From: Hydractinia symbiolongicarpus | Taxonomy: Eukaryota; Cnidaria; Hydrozoa; Anthoathecata; Hydractiniidae | Length of the DNA: 64,000 bases | NCBI RefSeq assembly: GCF_029227915.1 | Contig: NC_079878.1 | Span: forward strand, 29,725,501 to 29,789,500 | Direction: 5' to 3' | In this document: one piece after another, positions 23,341-36,700 of the stretch | Position numbering within the stretch: the stretch's first letter is position 1 | Layout: every line of letters starts with the position of its first letter | Translations under genes and position numbers: made by a program | Notes under the pieces: generated by a model | The model's input: only the letters and a program-made list of their open reading frames with translations | What the model was told of the DNA's origin: nothing | The model's database searches: none

Positions 23341-23375
23341 AAATAAAAAAAATAAAAAAAAAATAAAATAAAAAT
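23341..23375 (+). repeat. A-rich 3' tail of the retrotransposon
   Basis: Runs of A separated by single T (aaat-like units) end the element and abut satellite at aatcgccgg. Tails of short simple repeats rather than pure poly(A) are known in CR1, Jockey and related LINEs. The tail may equally be a decayed poly(A). Confidence 0.8.
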
Positions 23376-24159
23376 AATCGCCGGCAAACGAAAACCCGCG
23401 ATTTCCCGTAAATCCCGGGCTTGGCCCGTATAGTCGAGTATATACAAAGAAAGTACCCTGTGAGTAAACTCATTTCCAGAACGATTTTTTAAATTATTTT
23501 TTCACCACTAAAACGCATGAGACTTGTAGTTTTCAGAAATGTTTTCATTTTTGATGAGACGCGGAATAAAAGAAGTTAATCGCCGGCAAAGGAAAACCTG
23601 CGATTTCCCGTTAATCCCTGACTCGGCCCGTATAGTCAAAAGTATACAAAGAAAATACGCAGGGAGTAAACTCATTACCAGAACGATTTTTTAAATTATC
23701 TTTTCACCACTAAAACGCATGAGACTTGTAGTTTTCGAAAATGTTTTCATTTTTGATGAGACGCTGAATAAAAGATGTTTAATCGCCGGCAAACGAAAAC
23801 CCGCGATTTCCCGTAAATCCCGGACTCGGCCCGTATAGTCAAAAGTATACAAAGAAAGTACCCAGGGAGTAAACTCATTTCCCGAACGATTTTTTAAATT
23901 ATTTTTTTACCACTAAAACGCATGAGACTTGTAGTTTTCAGGAATGTTTTCATTTTTGATGAGACGCTTAATGAAAGAAGTTTAATCGCCGGCAAACGAA
24001 AACCCGCGATTTCCCGTAAATCCCGGGCTTGGCCCGTATAGTCGAATGTATACAAAGAAAGTACCCTGTGAGTAAACTCATTTCCCGAACGATTTTTTAA
24101 ATTATTTTTTCACCACTAAAACGCATGAGACTTGTAGTTTTCAAAAATGTTTTTATTTT

Positions 24160-25380
24160 TGATGAGACGCGGAATAAAAGAAGTTTAATCGCCGGCAAAC
24201 GAAAACCCGCGATTTCCCGTTAATCCTGGACTCGGCCCGTATAGTCAAAAGTATACAAAGAAATTACGCAGGGAGTAAACTCATTTCCAGAACGATTTTT
24301 TAAATTATCTTTTCACCACTAAAACGCATGAGACTTGTAGTTTTCAGGAATGTTTTCATTTTTGATGAGACGCTTAATGAAAGAAGTTTAATCGCCGGCA
24401 AACGAAAACCCGCGATTTCCCGTAAATGCCGTGCTTGGCCCGTATAGTCGAGTATATGCAAAGAAAGTACCCTGTGAGTAAGCTCATTTCCAGAACGATT
24501 TTTTAAATTATCTTTTCACTACTAAAACGCACGAGACTTGTAGTTTTCAAAAATGTTTTTATTTTTGATGAGACGCGGAATAAAAGAAGTTTAATCGCCG
24601 GCAAACGAAAACCCGCGATTTCCCGTTAATCCTGGACTCGGCCCGTATAGTCAAAAGTATACAAAGAAATTACGCAGGGAGTAAACTCATTTCCAGAACG
24701 ATTTTTTAAATTATCTTTTCACCACTAAAACGCATGAGACTTGTAGTTTTCCAAAATGTTTTCATTTTTGATGAGACGCTGAATAAAAGATGTTTAATCG
24801 CCGGCAAACGAAAACCCGCGATTTCCCGTAAATCCCGGGCTTGGCCCGTATAGTTGATTGTATACAAAGAAAGTACCCTGTGAGTAAACTCATTTCCCGA
24901 ACAATTTTTTAAATTATTTTTTCACCACTAAAACGCATGAGACTTGTAGTTTTCAAAAATGTTTTAATTTTTGATGAGACGCTTAATAAAAGAAGTTTAA
25001 TCGCCGGCAAACGAAAACCCGCGATTTCCCGTTAATCCTGGACTCGGCCCGTATAGTCAAAAGTATACAAAGAAATTACGCAGGGAGTAAACTCATTTCC
25101 AGAACGATTTTTTAAATTATCTTTTCACCACTAAAACGCATGAGACTTGTAGTTTTCCAAAATGTTTTCATTTTTGATGAGACGCTGAATAAAAGATGTT
25201 TAATCGCCGGCAAACGAAAACCCGCGATTTCCCGTAAATCCCGGGCTTGGCCCGTATAGTTGATTGTATACAAAGAAAGTACCCTGTGAGTAAACTCATT
25301 TCCCGAACAATTTTTTAAATTATTTTTTCACCACTAAAACGCATGAGACTTGTAGTTTTCAAAAATGTTTTCATTTTTGA
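24160..25380 (+). repeat. Dimeric repeat, offset 406
   Basis: The phrase cctggactcggcccg followed by gaaattacgcaggg recurs at about 24226, 24632 and 25038, two monomers apart each time. The last two are followed by ttttccaaaatg and gctgaataaaagatg, the first by ttttcaggaatg. The same c-type variant returns at about 28.07, 29.29 and 29.69 kb. Confidence 0.75.
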
Positions 25381-26925
25381 TGAGACGCTGAATATAACAA
25401 GTTTAATCGCCGGCAAACAAAAACCCGCGATTTCCCGTTAATCCCGGGCTTGGCCCGTATAGTTGAATGTATACAAAGAAAGTACGCTGTGAGTAAACTC
25501 ATTTCCCGAACGATTTTTTAAATTATTTTTTCACCACTAAAACGCATGAGAATTGTAGTTTTTAAAAATGTTTTCATTTTTGATGAGACGCTGAATATAA
25601 GAAGTTTAATCGCCGGCAAACAAAAACCCGCCATTTCCCGTTAATCCCGTATAGTCAAAAGTAAACAAAGAAAATACGCAGGGAGTAAACTCATTTCCAG
25701 AACGATTTTTTAAATTATCTTTTCACCACTAAAACGCATGAGACTTGTAGTTTTCAAAAATGTTTTCATTTTTGATGAGACGCTGAATAAAAGATGTTTA
25801 ATCGCCGGCAAACGAAAACCCGCGATTTCCCGTAAATCCCGGTCTCGGCCCGTATCGTCAAAAGTATACAAAGAAAGTACCCAGGGAGTAAACTCATTTC
25901 CCGAACGATTTTTTAAATTATTTTTTCACCACTAAAACGCATGAGACTTGTAGTTTTCAGGAATGTTTTCATTTTTGATGAGGCGCTTAATGAAAGAAGT
26001 TTAATCGCCGCCAAACGAAAACCCGCGATTTCCCGTAAATGCCGTGCTTGGCCCGTATAGTCGAGTATATACAAAGAAAGTACCCTGTGAGTAAACTCAT
26101 TTCCAGAACGATTTTTTAAATTATCTTTTCACCACTAAAACGCATGAGACTTGTAGTTTTCAAAAATGTTTTCATTTTTGATGAGACGCGGAATAAAAGA
26201 AGTTTAATCGCCGGCAAACGAAAACCCGCGATTTCCCGTTAATCCCAGACTCGGCCCGTATAGTCAAAAGTATACAAAGAAAATACGCAGGGAGTAAACT
26301 CATTTCCAGAACGATTTTTTAAATTATCTTTTCACCACTAAAACGCATGAGACTTGTAGTTTTCAAAAATGTTTTCATTTTTGATGAGACGCTGAATAAA
26401 AGATGTTTAATCGCCGGCGAACGAAAACCCGCGATTTCCCGTAAATCCCGGACTCGGCCCGTATAGTCAAAAGTATACAAAGAAAGTACCCAGGGAGTAA
26501 ACTCATTTCCCGAACTATTTTTTAAATTACTTTTTCACCACTAAAACGCATGAGACTTGTAGTTTTCAGGAATGTTTTCATTTTTGATGAGACGCTTAAT
26601 AAAAGAAGTTTAATTGCCGGCAAACGAAAACCCGCGATTTCCCCTAAATCCTGGGCTTGGCCCGTATAGTCGAATGTATACAAAGAAAGTACCCTGTGAG
26701 TAAACTCATTTCCCGAACGATTTTTTAAATTATTTTTTCACCACTAAAAGGCATGAGACTTGTAGTTTTTAAAAATGTTTTCATTTTTGATGCGACGCTG
26801 AATATAAGAAGTTTAATCGCCGGCGAACAAAAACCCGCGTTTTCCCGTAAATCCCGTGCTTGGCCCGTACAGTCGAGTACATACAAAGAAAGTACCCTGT
26901 GAGTAAACTCATTTCCAGAACGATT
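25258..26925 (+). repeat. Block shared across the retrotransposon, right copy
   Basis: Counterpart of 17820-20310 without four monomers. It also has an 11-bp deletion at 25646-25649, where ggactcggccc between two cccg repeats is lost, leaving cccgtatagtc. That deletion explains most of the shift in offset from 7438 to 7426 within the block. Confidence 0.75.
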
Positions 26926-27789
26926 TTTTAAATTATTTTTTCACCACTAAAACGCATGAGACTTGTAGTTTTCAAAAATGTTTTCATTTTTGATGAGACG
27001 CGGAATAAAAGAAGTTAATCGCCGGCAAACGAAAACCCGCGATTTCCCGTTAATCCCGGACTCGGCCCGTATAGTCAAAAGTATACAAAGAAAATACGCA
27101 GGGAGTAAACTCATTTCCAGAACGATTTTTTAAATTATCTTTTCACCACTAAAACGCATGAGACTTGTAGTTTTCGAAAATGTTTTCATTTTTGATGAGA
27201 CGCTGAATAAAAGATGTTTAATCGCCGGGAAACGAAAACCCGCGATTTCCCGTAAATCCCAGACTCGGCCCGTATAGTCAAAAGTATACAAAGAAAGTAC
27301 CCTGTGAGTAAACTCATTTCCCGAACGATTTTTTAAATTATTTTTTCACCACTAAAACGCATGAGACTTGTAGTTTTCAGGAATGTTTTCATTTTTGATG
27401 AGACGCTTAATGAAAGAAGTTTATCGCCGGCAAACGAAAACCCGCGATTTCCCGTAAATCCCGGGCTTGGCCCGTATAGTCTAATGTATACAAAGAAAGT
27501 ACCCTGTGAGTAAACTCATTTCCCGAACGATTTTTTAAATTATTTTTTCACCACTAAAACGCATGAGACTTGTAGTTTTCAAAAATGTTTTCATTTTTGA
27601 TGAGACGCGGAATAAAAGAAGTTTAATCGCCGGCAAACGAAAACCCGCAACTTCCCGTAAATCCCGGACTCGGCCCGTATAGTCAAAAGTATACAAAGAA
27701 AATACCCAAGGAGTAAACACATTTCCCGAACGATTTTTTAAATTATTTTTTCACCACTAAAACGCATGAGACTTGTAGTTTTCAGGAAT

Positions 27790-30735
27790 GTTTTCATTTT
27801 TGATGAGACGCTGAATAAAAGATGTTTAATCGCCGGCAAACGAAAACCCGCGATTTCCCGTAAATCCCGGACTCGGCCTGTATAGTCAAAAGTATACAAA
27901 GAAAGTACCCAGGGAGTAAACTCATTTCCCGAACGATTTTTTAAATTATTTTTTCACCACTAAAACGCATGAGACTTGTAGTTTTCAGGAATGTTTTCAT
28001 TTTTGATGAGACGCGGAATAAAAGAAGTTTAATCGCCGGCAAACGAAAACCCGCGATTTCCCGTTAATCCTGGACTCGGCCCGTATAGTCAAAAGTATAC
28101 AAAGAAATTACGCAGGGAGTAAACTCATTTCCAGAACGATTTTTTAAATTATCTTTTCACCACTAAAACGCATGAGACTTGTAGTTTTCCAAAATGTTTT
28201 CATTTTTGATGAGACGCTGAATAAAAGATGTTTAATCGCCGGCAAACGAAAACCCGCGATTTCCCGTAAATGCCGGACTCGGCCTGTATAGTCAAAAGTA
28301 TACAAAGAAAGTACCCAGGGAGTAAACTCATTTCCCGAACGATTTTTTAATCTATTTTTTCACCACTAAAACGCATGAGACTTGTAATTTTCAGGAATGT
28401 TTTCATTTTTGATGAGACGCTTAATGAAAGAAGTTTAATCGCCGGCAAACGAAAACCCGCGATTTCCCGTAAATCCCGGGCTTGGCCCGTATAGTCGAAT
28501 GTATACAAAGAAAGTACCCTGTGAGTAAACTCATTTCCCGAACGATTTTTTAAATTATTTTTTCACCACTAAAACGCATGAGACTTTTAGTATTCAAAAA
28601 TGTTTTCATTTTTGATGAGACACTGAATATAAGAAGTTTAATCGCCGGCAAACAAAAACCCGCGATTTCCCGTTAATCCCGGACTCGGCCCGTATAGTCA
28701 AAAGTAAACAAAGAAAATACGCAGGGAGTAAACTCATTTCCAGAACGATTTTTTAAATTATCTTTTCACCACTAAAACACATGAGACTTGTAGTTTTCAA
28801 AAATGTTTTCATTTTTGATAAGACGCTGAATAAAAGATGTTTAATTGCCGGCAAACGACAACCCGCGATTTCCCGTAAATCCCGGACTCGGCCCGTATAG
28901 TCAAAAGTATACAAAGAAAGTACCCAGGGAGTAAACTCATTTCCCGAACGATTTTTTAAATTATTTTTTCACCACTAAAACGCATGAGACTTGTAGTTTT
29001 CAGGAATGTCTTCATTTTTGATGAGACGCTTAATGAAAGAAGTTTAATCGCCGGCAAACGAAAACCCGCGTATTCCCCTAAATCCCGGGCTTGGCCCGTA
29101 TAGTCGAATGTATGCAAAGAAAGTACCCTGTGAGTAAGCTCATTTCCAGAACGATTTTTTAAATTATCTTTTCACTACTAAAACGCACGAGACTTGTAGT
29201 TTTCAAAAATGTTTTTATTTTTGATGAGACGCGGAATAAAAGAAGTTTAATCGCCGGCAAACGAAAACCCGCGATTTCCCGTTAATCCTGGACTCGGCCC
29301 GTATAGTCAAAAGTATACAAAGAAATTATGCAGGGAGTAAACTCATTTCCAGAACGATTTTTTAAATTATCTTTTCACCACTAAAACGCATGAGACTTGT
29401 AGTTTTCCAAAATGTTTTCATTTTTGATGAGACGCTGAATAAAAGATGTTTAATCGCCGGCAAACGAAAACCCGCGATTTCCCGTAAATCCCGGACTCGG
29501 CCTGTATAGTCAAAAGTATACAAAGAAAGTACCCAGGGAGTAAACTCATTTCCCGAACGATTTTTTAAATTATTTTTTCACCACTAAAACGCATGAGACT
29601 TGTAGTTTTAAGGAATGTTTTCATTTTTGATGAGACGCGGAATAAAAGAAGTTTAATCGCCGGCAAACGAAAACCCGCGATTTCCCGTTAATCCTGGACT
29701 CGGCCCGTATAGTCAAAAGTATACAAAGAAATTACGCAGGGAGTAAACTCATTTCCAGAACGATTTTTTAAATTATCTTTTCACCACTAAAACGCATGAG
29801 ACTTGTAGTTTTCCAAAATGTTTTCATTTTTGATGAGACGCTGAATAAAAGATGTTTAATCGCCGGCAAACGAAAACCCGCGATTTCCCGTAAATCCCGG
29901 ACTCGGCCTGTATAGTCAAAAGTATACAAAGAAAGTACCCAGGGAGTAAACTCATTTCCCGAACGATTTTTTAATCTATTTTTACACCACTAAAACGCAT
30001 GAGACTTGTAGTTTTCAGGAATGTTTTCATTTTTGATGAGACGCTTAATGAAAGAAGTTTAATCGCCGGCAAACGAAAACCCGCGATTTCCCGTAAATCC
30101 CGGGCTTGGCCCGTATAGTCGAATGTATACAAAGAAAGTACCCTGTGAGTAAACTCATTTCCCGAACGATTTTTTAAATTATTTTTTCACCACTAAAACG
30201 CATGAGACTTTTAGTATTCAAAAATGTTTTCATTTTTGATGAGACACTGAATATAAGAAGTTTAATCGCCGGCAAACAAAAACCCGCGATTTCCCGTTAA
30301 TCCCGGACTCGGCCTGTATAGTCAAAAGTAAACAAAGAAAATACGCAGGGAGTAAACTCATTTCCAGAACGATTTTTTAAATTATCTTTTCACCACTAAA
30401 ACGCATGAGACTTGTAGTTTTCAAAAATGTTTTCATTTTTGATAAGACGCTGAATAAAAGATGTTTAATTGCCGGCAAACGACAACCCGCGATTTCCCGT
30501 AAATCCCGGACTCGGCCCGTATAGTCAAAAGTATACAAAGAAAGTACCCAGGGAGTAAACTCATTTCCCGAACGATTTTTTAAATTATTTTTTCACCACT
30601 AAAACGCATGAGACTTGTAGTTTTCAGGAATGTCTTCATTTTTGATGAGACGCTTAATGAAAGAAGTTTAATCGCCGGCAAACGAAAACCCGCGATTTCC
30701 CCTAAATCCCGGGCTTGGCCCGTATAGTCGAATGT
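27790..30735 (+). repeat. Eight-monomer duplication, offset 1624
   Basis: About 27790-29105 matches about 29414-30730. Markers are cggcctgtatag, cctggactcgg, ttttccaaaatg, the rare ttttttaatctattttt (28346 and 29970), cttttagtattc, gacactgaatataag, gataagacgctg, gccggcaaacgacaac and gtcttcattttt. Differences include ttttttcacc versus tttttacacc and cgcgtattcccc versus cgcgatttcccc. Confidence 0.8.
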
Positions 30736-33700
30736 ATACAAAGAAAGTACCCTGTGAGTAAACTCATTTCCCGAACGATTTTTTAAATTATTTTTTCACC
30801 ACTAAAACGCATGAGACTTGTAGTTTTCAAAAATATTTTCAATTTTGATGAGACACTGAATAAAAGATGTTTAATCGCCGGCAAACGAAAACCCGCGATT
30901 TCCCGTAAATCCCGGACTCGACCCGTATAGTCAAAGGTATACAAAGAAAGTACCCAGGGAGTAAACTCATTTCCCGAACGATTTTTTAAATTATTTTTTC
31001 ACCACTAAAACGCATGAGACTTGTAGTTTTCAGGAATGTTTTCATTTTTGATAAGACGCTTAATGAAAGAAGTTTAATCGCCGGCAAACGAAAACCCGCG
31101 ATTTCCCCTAAATCCCGGGTTTGGCCCGTATCGTCGAATGTATACAAAGAAAGTACCCTTTGAGTAAACTCATTTCCCGAACGATTTTTTAAATTATTTT
31201 TTCACCACTAAAAGGCATGAGACTTGTAGTTTTCAAAAATGTTTTCATTTTTGATGAGACTCTGAATATAAGAAGTTTAATCGCCGGCAAACAAAAACCC
31301 GCGATTTCCCGTAAATCCCGTGCTTGGCCCGTATCGACGAGTACATACAAAGAAAGTACCCTGTGAGTAAACTCATTTCCAGAACGATTTTTTAAATGAT
31401 CTTTTCACCACTAAAACGCATGAGATTTGTAGTTTTCAAAAATGTTTTCATTTTTGATGAGACGCGGAATAAAAGATGTTTAATCGCCGGCAAACGAAAA
31501 CCCGCGATTTCCCGTTAATCCCGGACTCGGCCCGTATAGTCAAAAGTAAACAAAGAAAATACGCAGGGAGTAAACTCATTTCCAGAACGATTTTTTAAAT
31601 TATCTTTTCACCACTAAAACGCATGAGACTTGTAGTTTTCAAAAATGTTTTCATTTTTGATAAGACGCTGAATAAAAGATGTTTAATTGCCGGCAAACGA
31701 AAACCCGCGATTTCCCGTAAATTCCGGACTCGGCCCGTATAGTCAAAAGTATACAAAGAAAGTACCCAGGGAGTAAACTCATTTCCCGAACGATTTTTTA
31801 AATTATTTTTTCACCACTAAAACGCATGAGACTTGTAGTTTCAGGAATGTTTCCATTTTTGATGAGACGCTTAATGAAAGAAGTTTAATCGCCGGCAAAC
31901 GAAAACCCGCGATTTCCCCTAAATCCCGGGCTTGGCCCGTATAGTCGAATGTATACAAAGAAAGTACCCTGTGAGTAAACTCATTTCCCGAACGATTTTT
32001 TAAATTATTTTTTCACCACTAAAACGCATGAGACTTGTAGTTTTCAAAAATATTTTCATTTCTGATGAGACGCTGAATAAAAGATGTTTAATCGCCGGCA
32101 AACGAAAATCCGCGATTTCCCGTAAATCCCTGACTCGACCCGTATAGTCAAAGGTATACAAAGAAAGTACCCAGGGAGTAAACTCATTTCCCGAACGATT
32201 TTTTAAATTATTTTTTCACCACTAAAACGCATGAGACTTGTAGTTTTCAGGAATGTTTTCATTTTTGATGAGACGCTTAATAAAAGAAGTTTAATCGCCG
32301 GCAAACGAAAACTCGCGATTTCCCCTAAATCCCGGGTTTGGCCCGTATAGTCGAATGTATACAAAGAAAGTACCCTGTGAGTAAACTCATTTCCCGAACG
32401 ATTTTTTAAATTATTTTTTCACCACTAAAAGGCATGAGACTTGTAGTTTTCAAAAATGTTTTCATTTTTGATGAGACTCTGAATATAAGAAGTTTAATCG
32501 CCGGCAAACAAAAACCCGGATTTCCCGTAAATCCCGTGCTTGGCCCGTATCGACGAGTACATACAAAGAAAGTACCCTGTGAGTAAACTCATTTCCAGAA
32601 CGATTTTTTAAATTATCTTTTCACCACTAAAACGCATGAGACTTGTAGTTTTCAAAAATGTTTTCATTCTTGATGAGACGCGGAATAAAAGAAGTTTAAT
32701 CGCCGGCAAACGAAAACCCGCAACTTCCCGTAAATCCCGGACTCGGCCCGTATAGTCAAAAGTATACAAAGAAAATACCCAGGGAGTAAACACATTTCCA
32801 GAACGATTTTTTAAATTATCTTTTCACCACTAAAACGCATGAGACGTGTAGTTTTCAAAAATGTTTTCATTTTTGATGAGACGCGGAATAAAAGAAGTTT
32901 AATCGCCGGCAAACGAAAACCCGCGATTTCCCGTTAATCCCGGACTCGGCCCGTATAGTCAAAAGTATACAAAGAAAATACGCAGAGAGTAAACTCATTT
33001 CTCGAACGATTTTTTTAAATTATTTTTTCACCACTAAAACGCATGAGACTTGTAGTTTTCAGGAATGTTTTCATTTTTGATGAGACGCTTAATGAAAAAA
33101 GTTTAATCGCCGGCAAACTAAAACCCGCGATTACCCGTAAATCCTGGGCTTGGCCCGTATAGTCGAATGTATACAAAGAAAGTACCCTGTGAGTAAATTC
33201 ATTTCCCGAACGATTTTTTAAATTATTTTTTCACCACTAAAACGCATGAGACTTGTAGTTTTCAAAAATGTTATCATTTTTGATGAGACGCGGAATAAAA
33301 GAAGTTTAATCGCCGGCATACGAAAACCCGCAACTTCCCGTAAATCCCGGACTCGACCCGTATAGTCAAAAGTATACAAAGAATATACCCAGGGAGTAAA
33401 CACATTTCCCGAACGATTTTATAAATTATTTTTTCACCACTAAAACGCATGAGACTTGTAGTTTTCAAAAATATTTTCATTTTTGATGAGACGCGGAATA
33501 AAAGAAGTTTAATCGCCGGCAAACGAAAACCCGCGATTTCCCGTTAATCCCGGACTCGGCCCGTATAGTCAAAAGTATACAAAGAAAGTACCCTGTGAGT
33601 AAACTCATTTCCAGAACGATTTTTTAAATTATCTTTTCACCACTAAAACGCATGAGACTTGTAGTTTTCAAAAATATTTTCATTTTTGATGAGACGCGGA

Positions 33701-36700
33701 ATAAAAGAAGTTTAATCGCCGGCAAACGAAAACCCGCGATTTCCCGTTAATCCCGGACTCGGCCCGTATAGTCAAAAGTATACAAAGAAAATACGCAGGG
33801 AGTAAAGTCATTTGCAGAACGATTTTTTAAATTATCTTTTCACCACTAAAACGCATGAGACTTGTAGTTTTCAAAAATGTTTCCATTTTTGATGAGACGC
33901 CGAATAAAAGAAGTTTAATCGCCGGCAAACGAAAACCTGCGATTTCCCGTTAATCCCGGACTCGGCCCGCATAGTCAAAAAAATACAAAGAAAATACGCA
34001 GGGAGTAAACTCATTTCCAGAACGCTTTTTTAAATTATCTTTTCACCACTAAAACGCATGAGACTTGTAGTTTTCAAAAATGTTTTCATTTTTGATGAGA
34101 CGCTGAATAAAAGATGTTTAATCGCCGGCAAACGAAAACCCGCGATTTCCCGTAAATCCCGGACTCGGCCCGTATAGTCAAAAGTATACAAAGAAAGTAC
34201 CCAGGGAGTAAACACATTTCTCGAACGATTTTTTAAATTATTTTTTCACCACTAAAACCCATGAGACTTGTAATTTTCAGGAATGTTTTCATTTTTGATG
34301 AGACGCTGAATATAAGAAGTTTAATCGCCGGCAAACAGAAACCCGCGATTTCCCGTAAATCCCGTGCTTGGCCCGTATAGTCGAGTACATACAAAGAAAG
34401 TACCCTGTGAGTAAACTCATTTCCAGAACGATTTTTTAAATTATCTTTTCACCACTAAAACGCATGAGACTTGTAGTTTTCAAAAATGTTTTCATTTTTG
34501 ATGAGACGCGGAATAAAAGAAGTTTAATCGCCGGCAAACGAAAACCCGCAACTTCCCGTAAATCCCGGACTCGGCCCGTATAGTCAAAAGTATACAAAGA
34601 AAATACCCAGGGAGTAAACACATTTCCCGAACGATTTTTTAAATTATTTTTTCACCGCTAAAACGCATGAGACTTGTAGTTTTCAGGAATGTTTTCATTT
34701 TTGATGAGGCGCTTAATGAAAGAAGTTTAATCGCCGGCAAACGAAAACCCGCGATTTCCCGTAAATGCCGTGCTTGGCCCGTATAGTCGAGTATATACAA
34801 AGAAAGTACCCTGTGAGTAAACTCATTTCCAGAACGATTTTTTAAATTATCTTTTCACCACTAAAACGCATGAGACTTGTAGTTTTCAAAAATGTTTTCA
34901 TTTTTGATGAGACGCGGAATAAAAGAAGTTTAATCGCCGGCAAACGAAAACCCGCGATTTCCCGTTAATCCCGGACTCGGCCCGTATAGTCAAAAGTATA
35001 CAAAGAAAATACGCAGGGAGTAAACTCATTTCCAGAACGATTTTTAAAATTATCTTTTCACCACTAAAACGCATGAGACTTGTAGTTTTCAAAAATGTTT
35101 TCATTTTTGATGAGACGCTGAATAAAAGATGTTTAATCACCGGCAAACGAAAACCCGCGATTTCCCGTAAATCCCGGACTCGGCCCGTATAGTCAAAAGT
35201 ATACAAAGAAAGTACCCAGGGAGTAAACTCATTTCCCGAACGATTTTTTAAATTATTTTTTCACCACTAAAACGCATGAGACTTGTAGTTTTCAAAAATG
35301 TTTTCATTTTTGATGAGACGCTGAATATAAGAAGTTTAATCGCCGGCAAACAAAAACCCACGATTTCCCGTAAATCCCGTGCTTGGCCCGTATAGTCGAG
35401 TACATACAAAGAAAGTACCCTGTGAGTAAACTCATTTCCAGAACGATTTTTTAAATTATCTTTTCACCACTAAAACGCATGAGATTTGTAGTTTTCAAAA
35501 ATGTTTTCATTTTTGATGAGACGCGGAATAAAAGATGTTTAATCGCCGGCAAACGACAACCCGCGATTTCCCGTAAATCCCGGACTCGGCCCGTATAGTC
35601 AAAAGTATACAAAGAAAGTACCCAGGGAGTAAACTCATTTCTCGAACGATTTTTTTAAATTATTTTTTCACCACTAAAACGCATGAGACTTGTAGTTTTC
35701 AGGAATGTTTTCATTTTTGATGAGAAGCTTAATGAAAAAAGTTTAAACGCCGGCAAACGAAAACCCGCGATTACCCGTAAATCCTGGGCTTGGCCCGTAT
35801 AGTCGAATGTATACAAAGAAAGTACCCTGTGAGTAAACTCATTTCCCGAACGATTTTTTAAATTATTTTTTCACCACTAAAACGCATGAGACTTGTAGTT
35901 TTCAAAAATGTTTTCATTTTTGATGAGACGCTGAATATAAAAAGTTTAATCGCCGGCAAACAAAAACCCACGATTTCCCGTAAATCCCGTGCTTGGCCCG
36001 TATAGTCGAGTACATACAAAGAAAGTACCCTGTGAGTAAACTCATTTCCAGAACGATTTTTTAAATTATCTTTTCACCACTAAAACGCATGAGACTTGTA
36101 GTTTTCAAAAATGTTTTCATTTTTGATCAGGCGCGGAATAAAAGAAGTTTAATCGCCGGCAAAAGAAAACCCGCAACTTCCCGTAAATCCCGGACTCGGC
36201 CCGTATAGTCAAAAGTATGCAAAGAAAATACCCAGGGAGTAAACACATTTCCCGAACGATTTTTTAAGTTATTTTTCACCACTAAAACGCATGAGACTTG
36301 TAGTTTTCAGGAATGTTTTCATTTTTGATGAGACGCTTAATGAAAAAAGTTTAATCGCCGGCAAACGAAAACCTGCGATTTCCCGTAAATGCCGTGCTTG
36401 GCCTGTATAGTCGAGTATATACAAAGAAAGTACCCTGTGAGTAAACTCATTTCCAGAACGATTTTTTAAATTATCTTTTCACCACTAAAACGCATGAGAC
36501 TTGTAGTTTTCAAAAATGTTTTCATTTTTGATGAGACGCGGAATAAAAGAAGTTTAATCGCCGGCAAACGAAAACCCGCGATTTCTCGTTAATCCCGGAC
36601 TCGGCCCGTATAGTCAAAAGTATACAAAGAAAATACGCAGAGAGTAAACTCATTTCCAGAACGATTTTTTAAATTATCTTTTCACCACTAAAACGCATGA

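Larger units (their letters stand above)
22020..23375 (+). mobile_element. 5'-truncated non-LTR retrotransposon (Jockey/CR1-like LINE)
   Basis: A 1.36-kb insertion splits a monomer exactly at its aatcgccgg start. It holds, in order, the 3' part of a reverse-transcriptase ORF, a stop at 23192-23194, an AT-rich 3' UTR of about 145 bp, AATAAA at 23328-23333, and an A-rich tail with interspersed T. The left side ends gttta (22019) and the right side resumes taatcgcc or aatcgcc, so any target duplication is 0-2 bp. The endonuclease region and the first part of the polymerase are missing. This is the usual outcome of incomplete target-primed reverse transcription. The frame is uninterrupted, which suggests a recent insertion. 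No second copy is present in the window. Confidence 0.93.

Noticed and set aside
34898-35206. Longer minus-strand frames of 82-102 codons (also at 39773, 45050, 49925, 50939) as genes
   Set aside because: They arise where a 1-bp indel or substitution removes the usual stop and lets the reading run into the next monomer. They recur only because the blocks containing them were duplicated.
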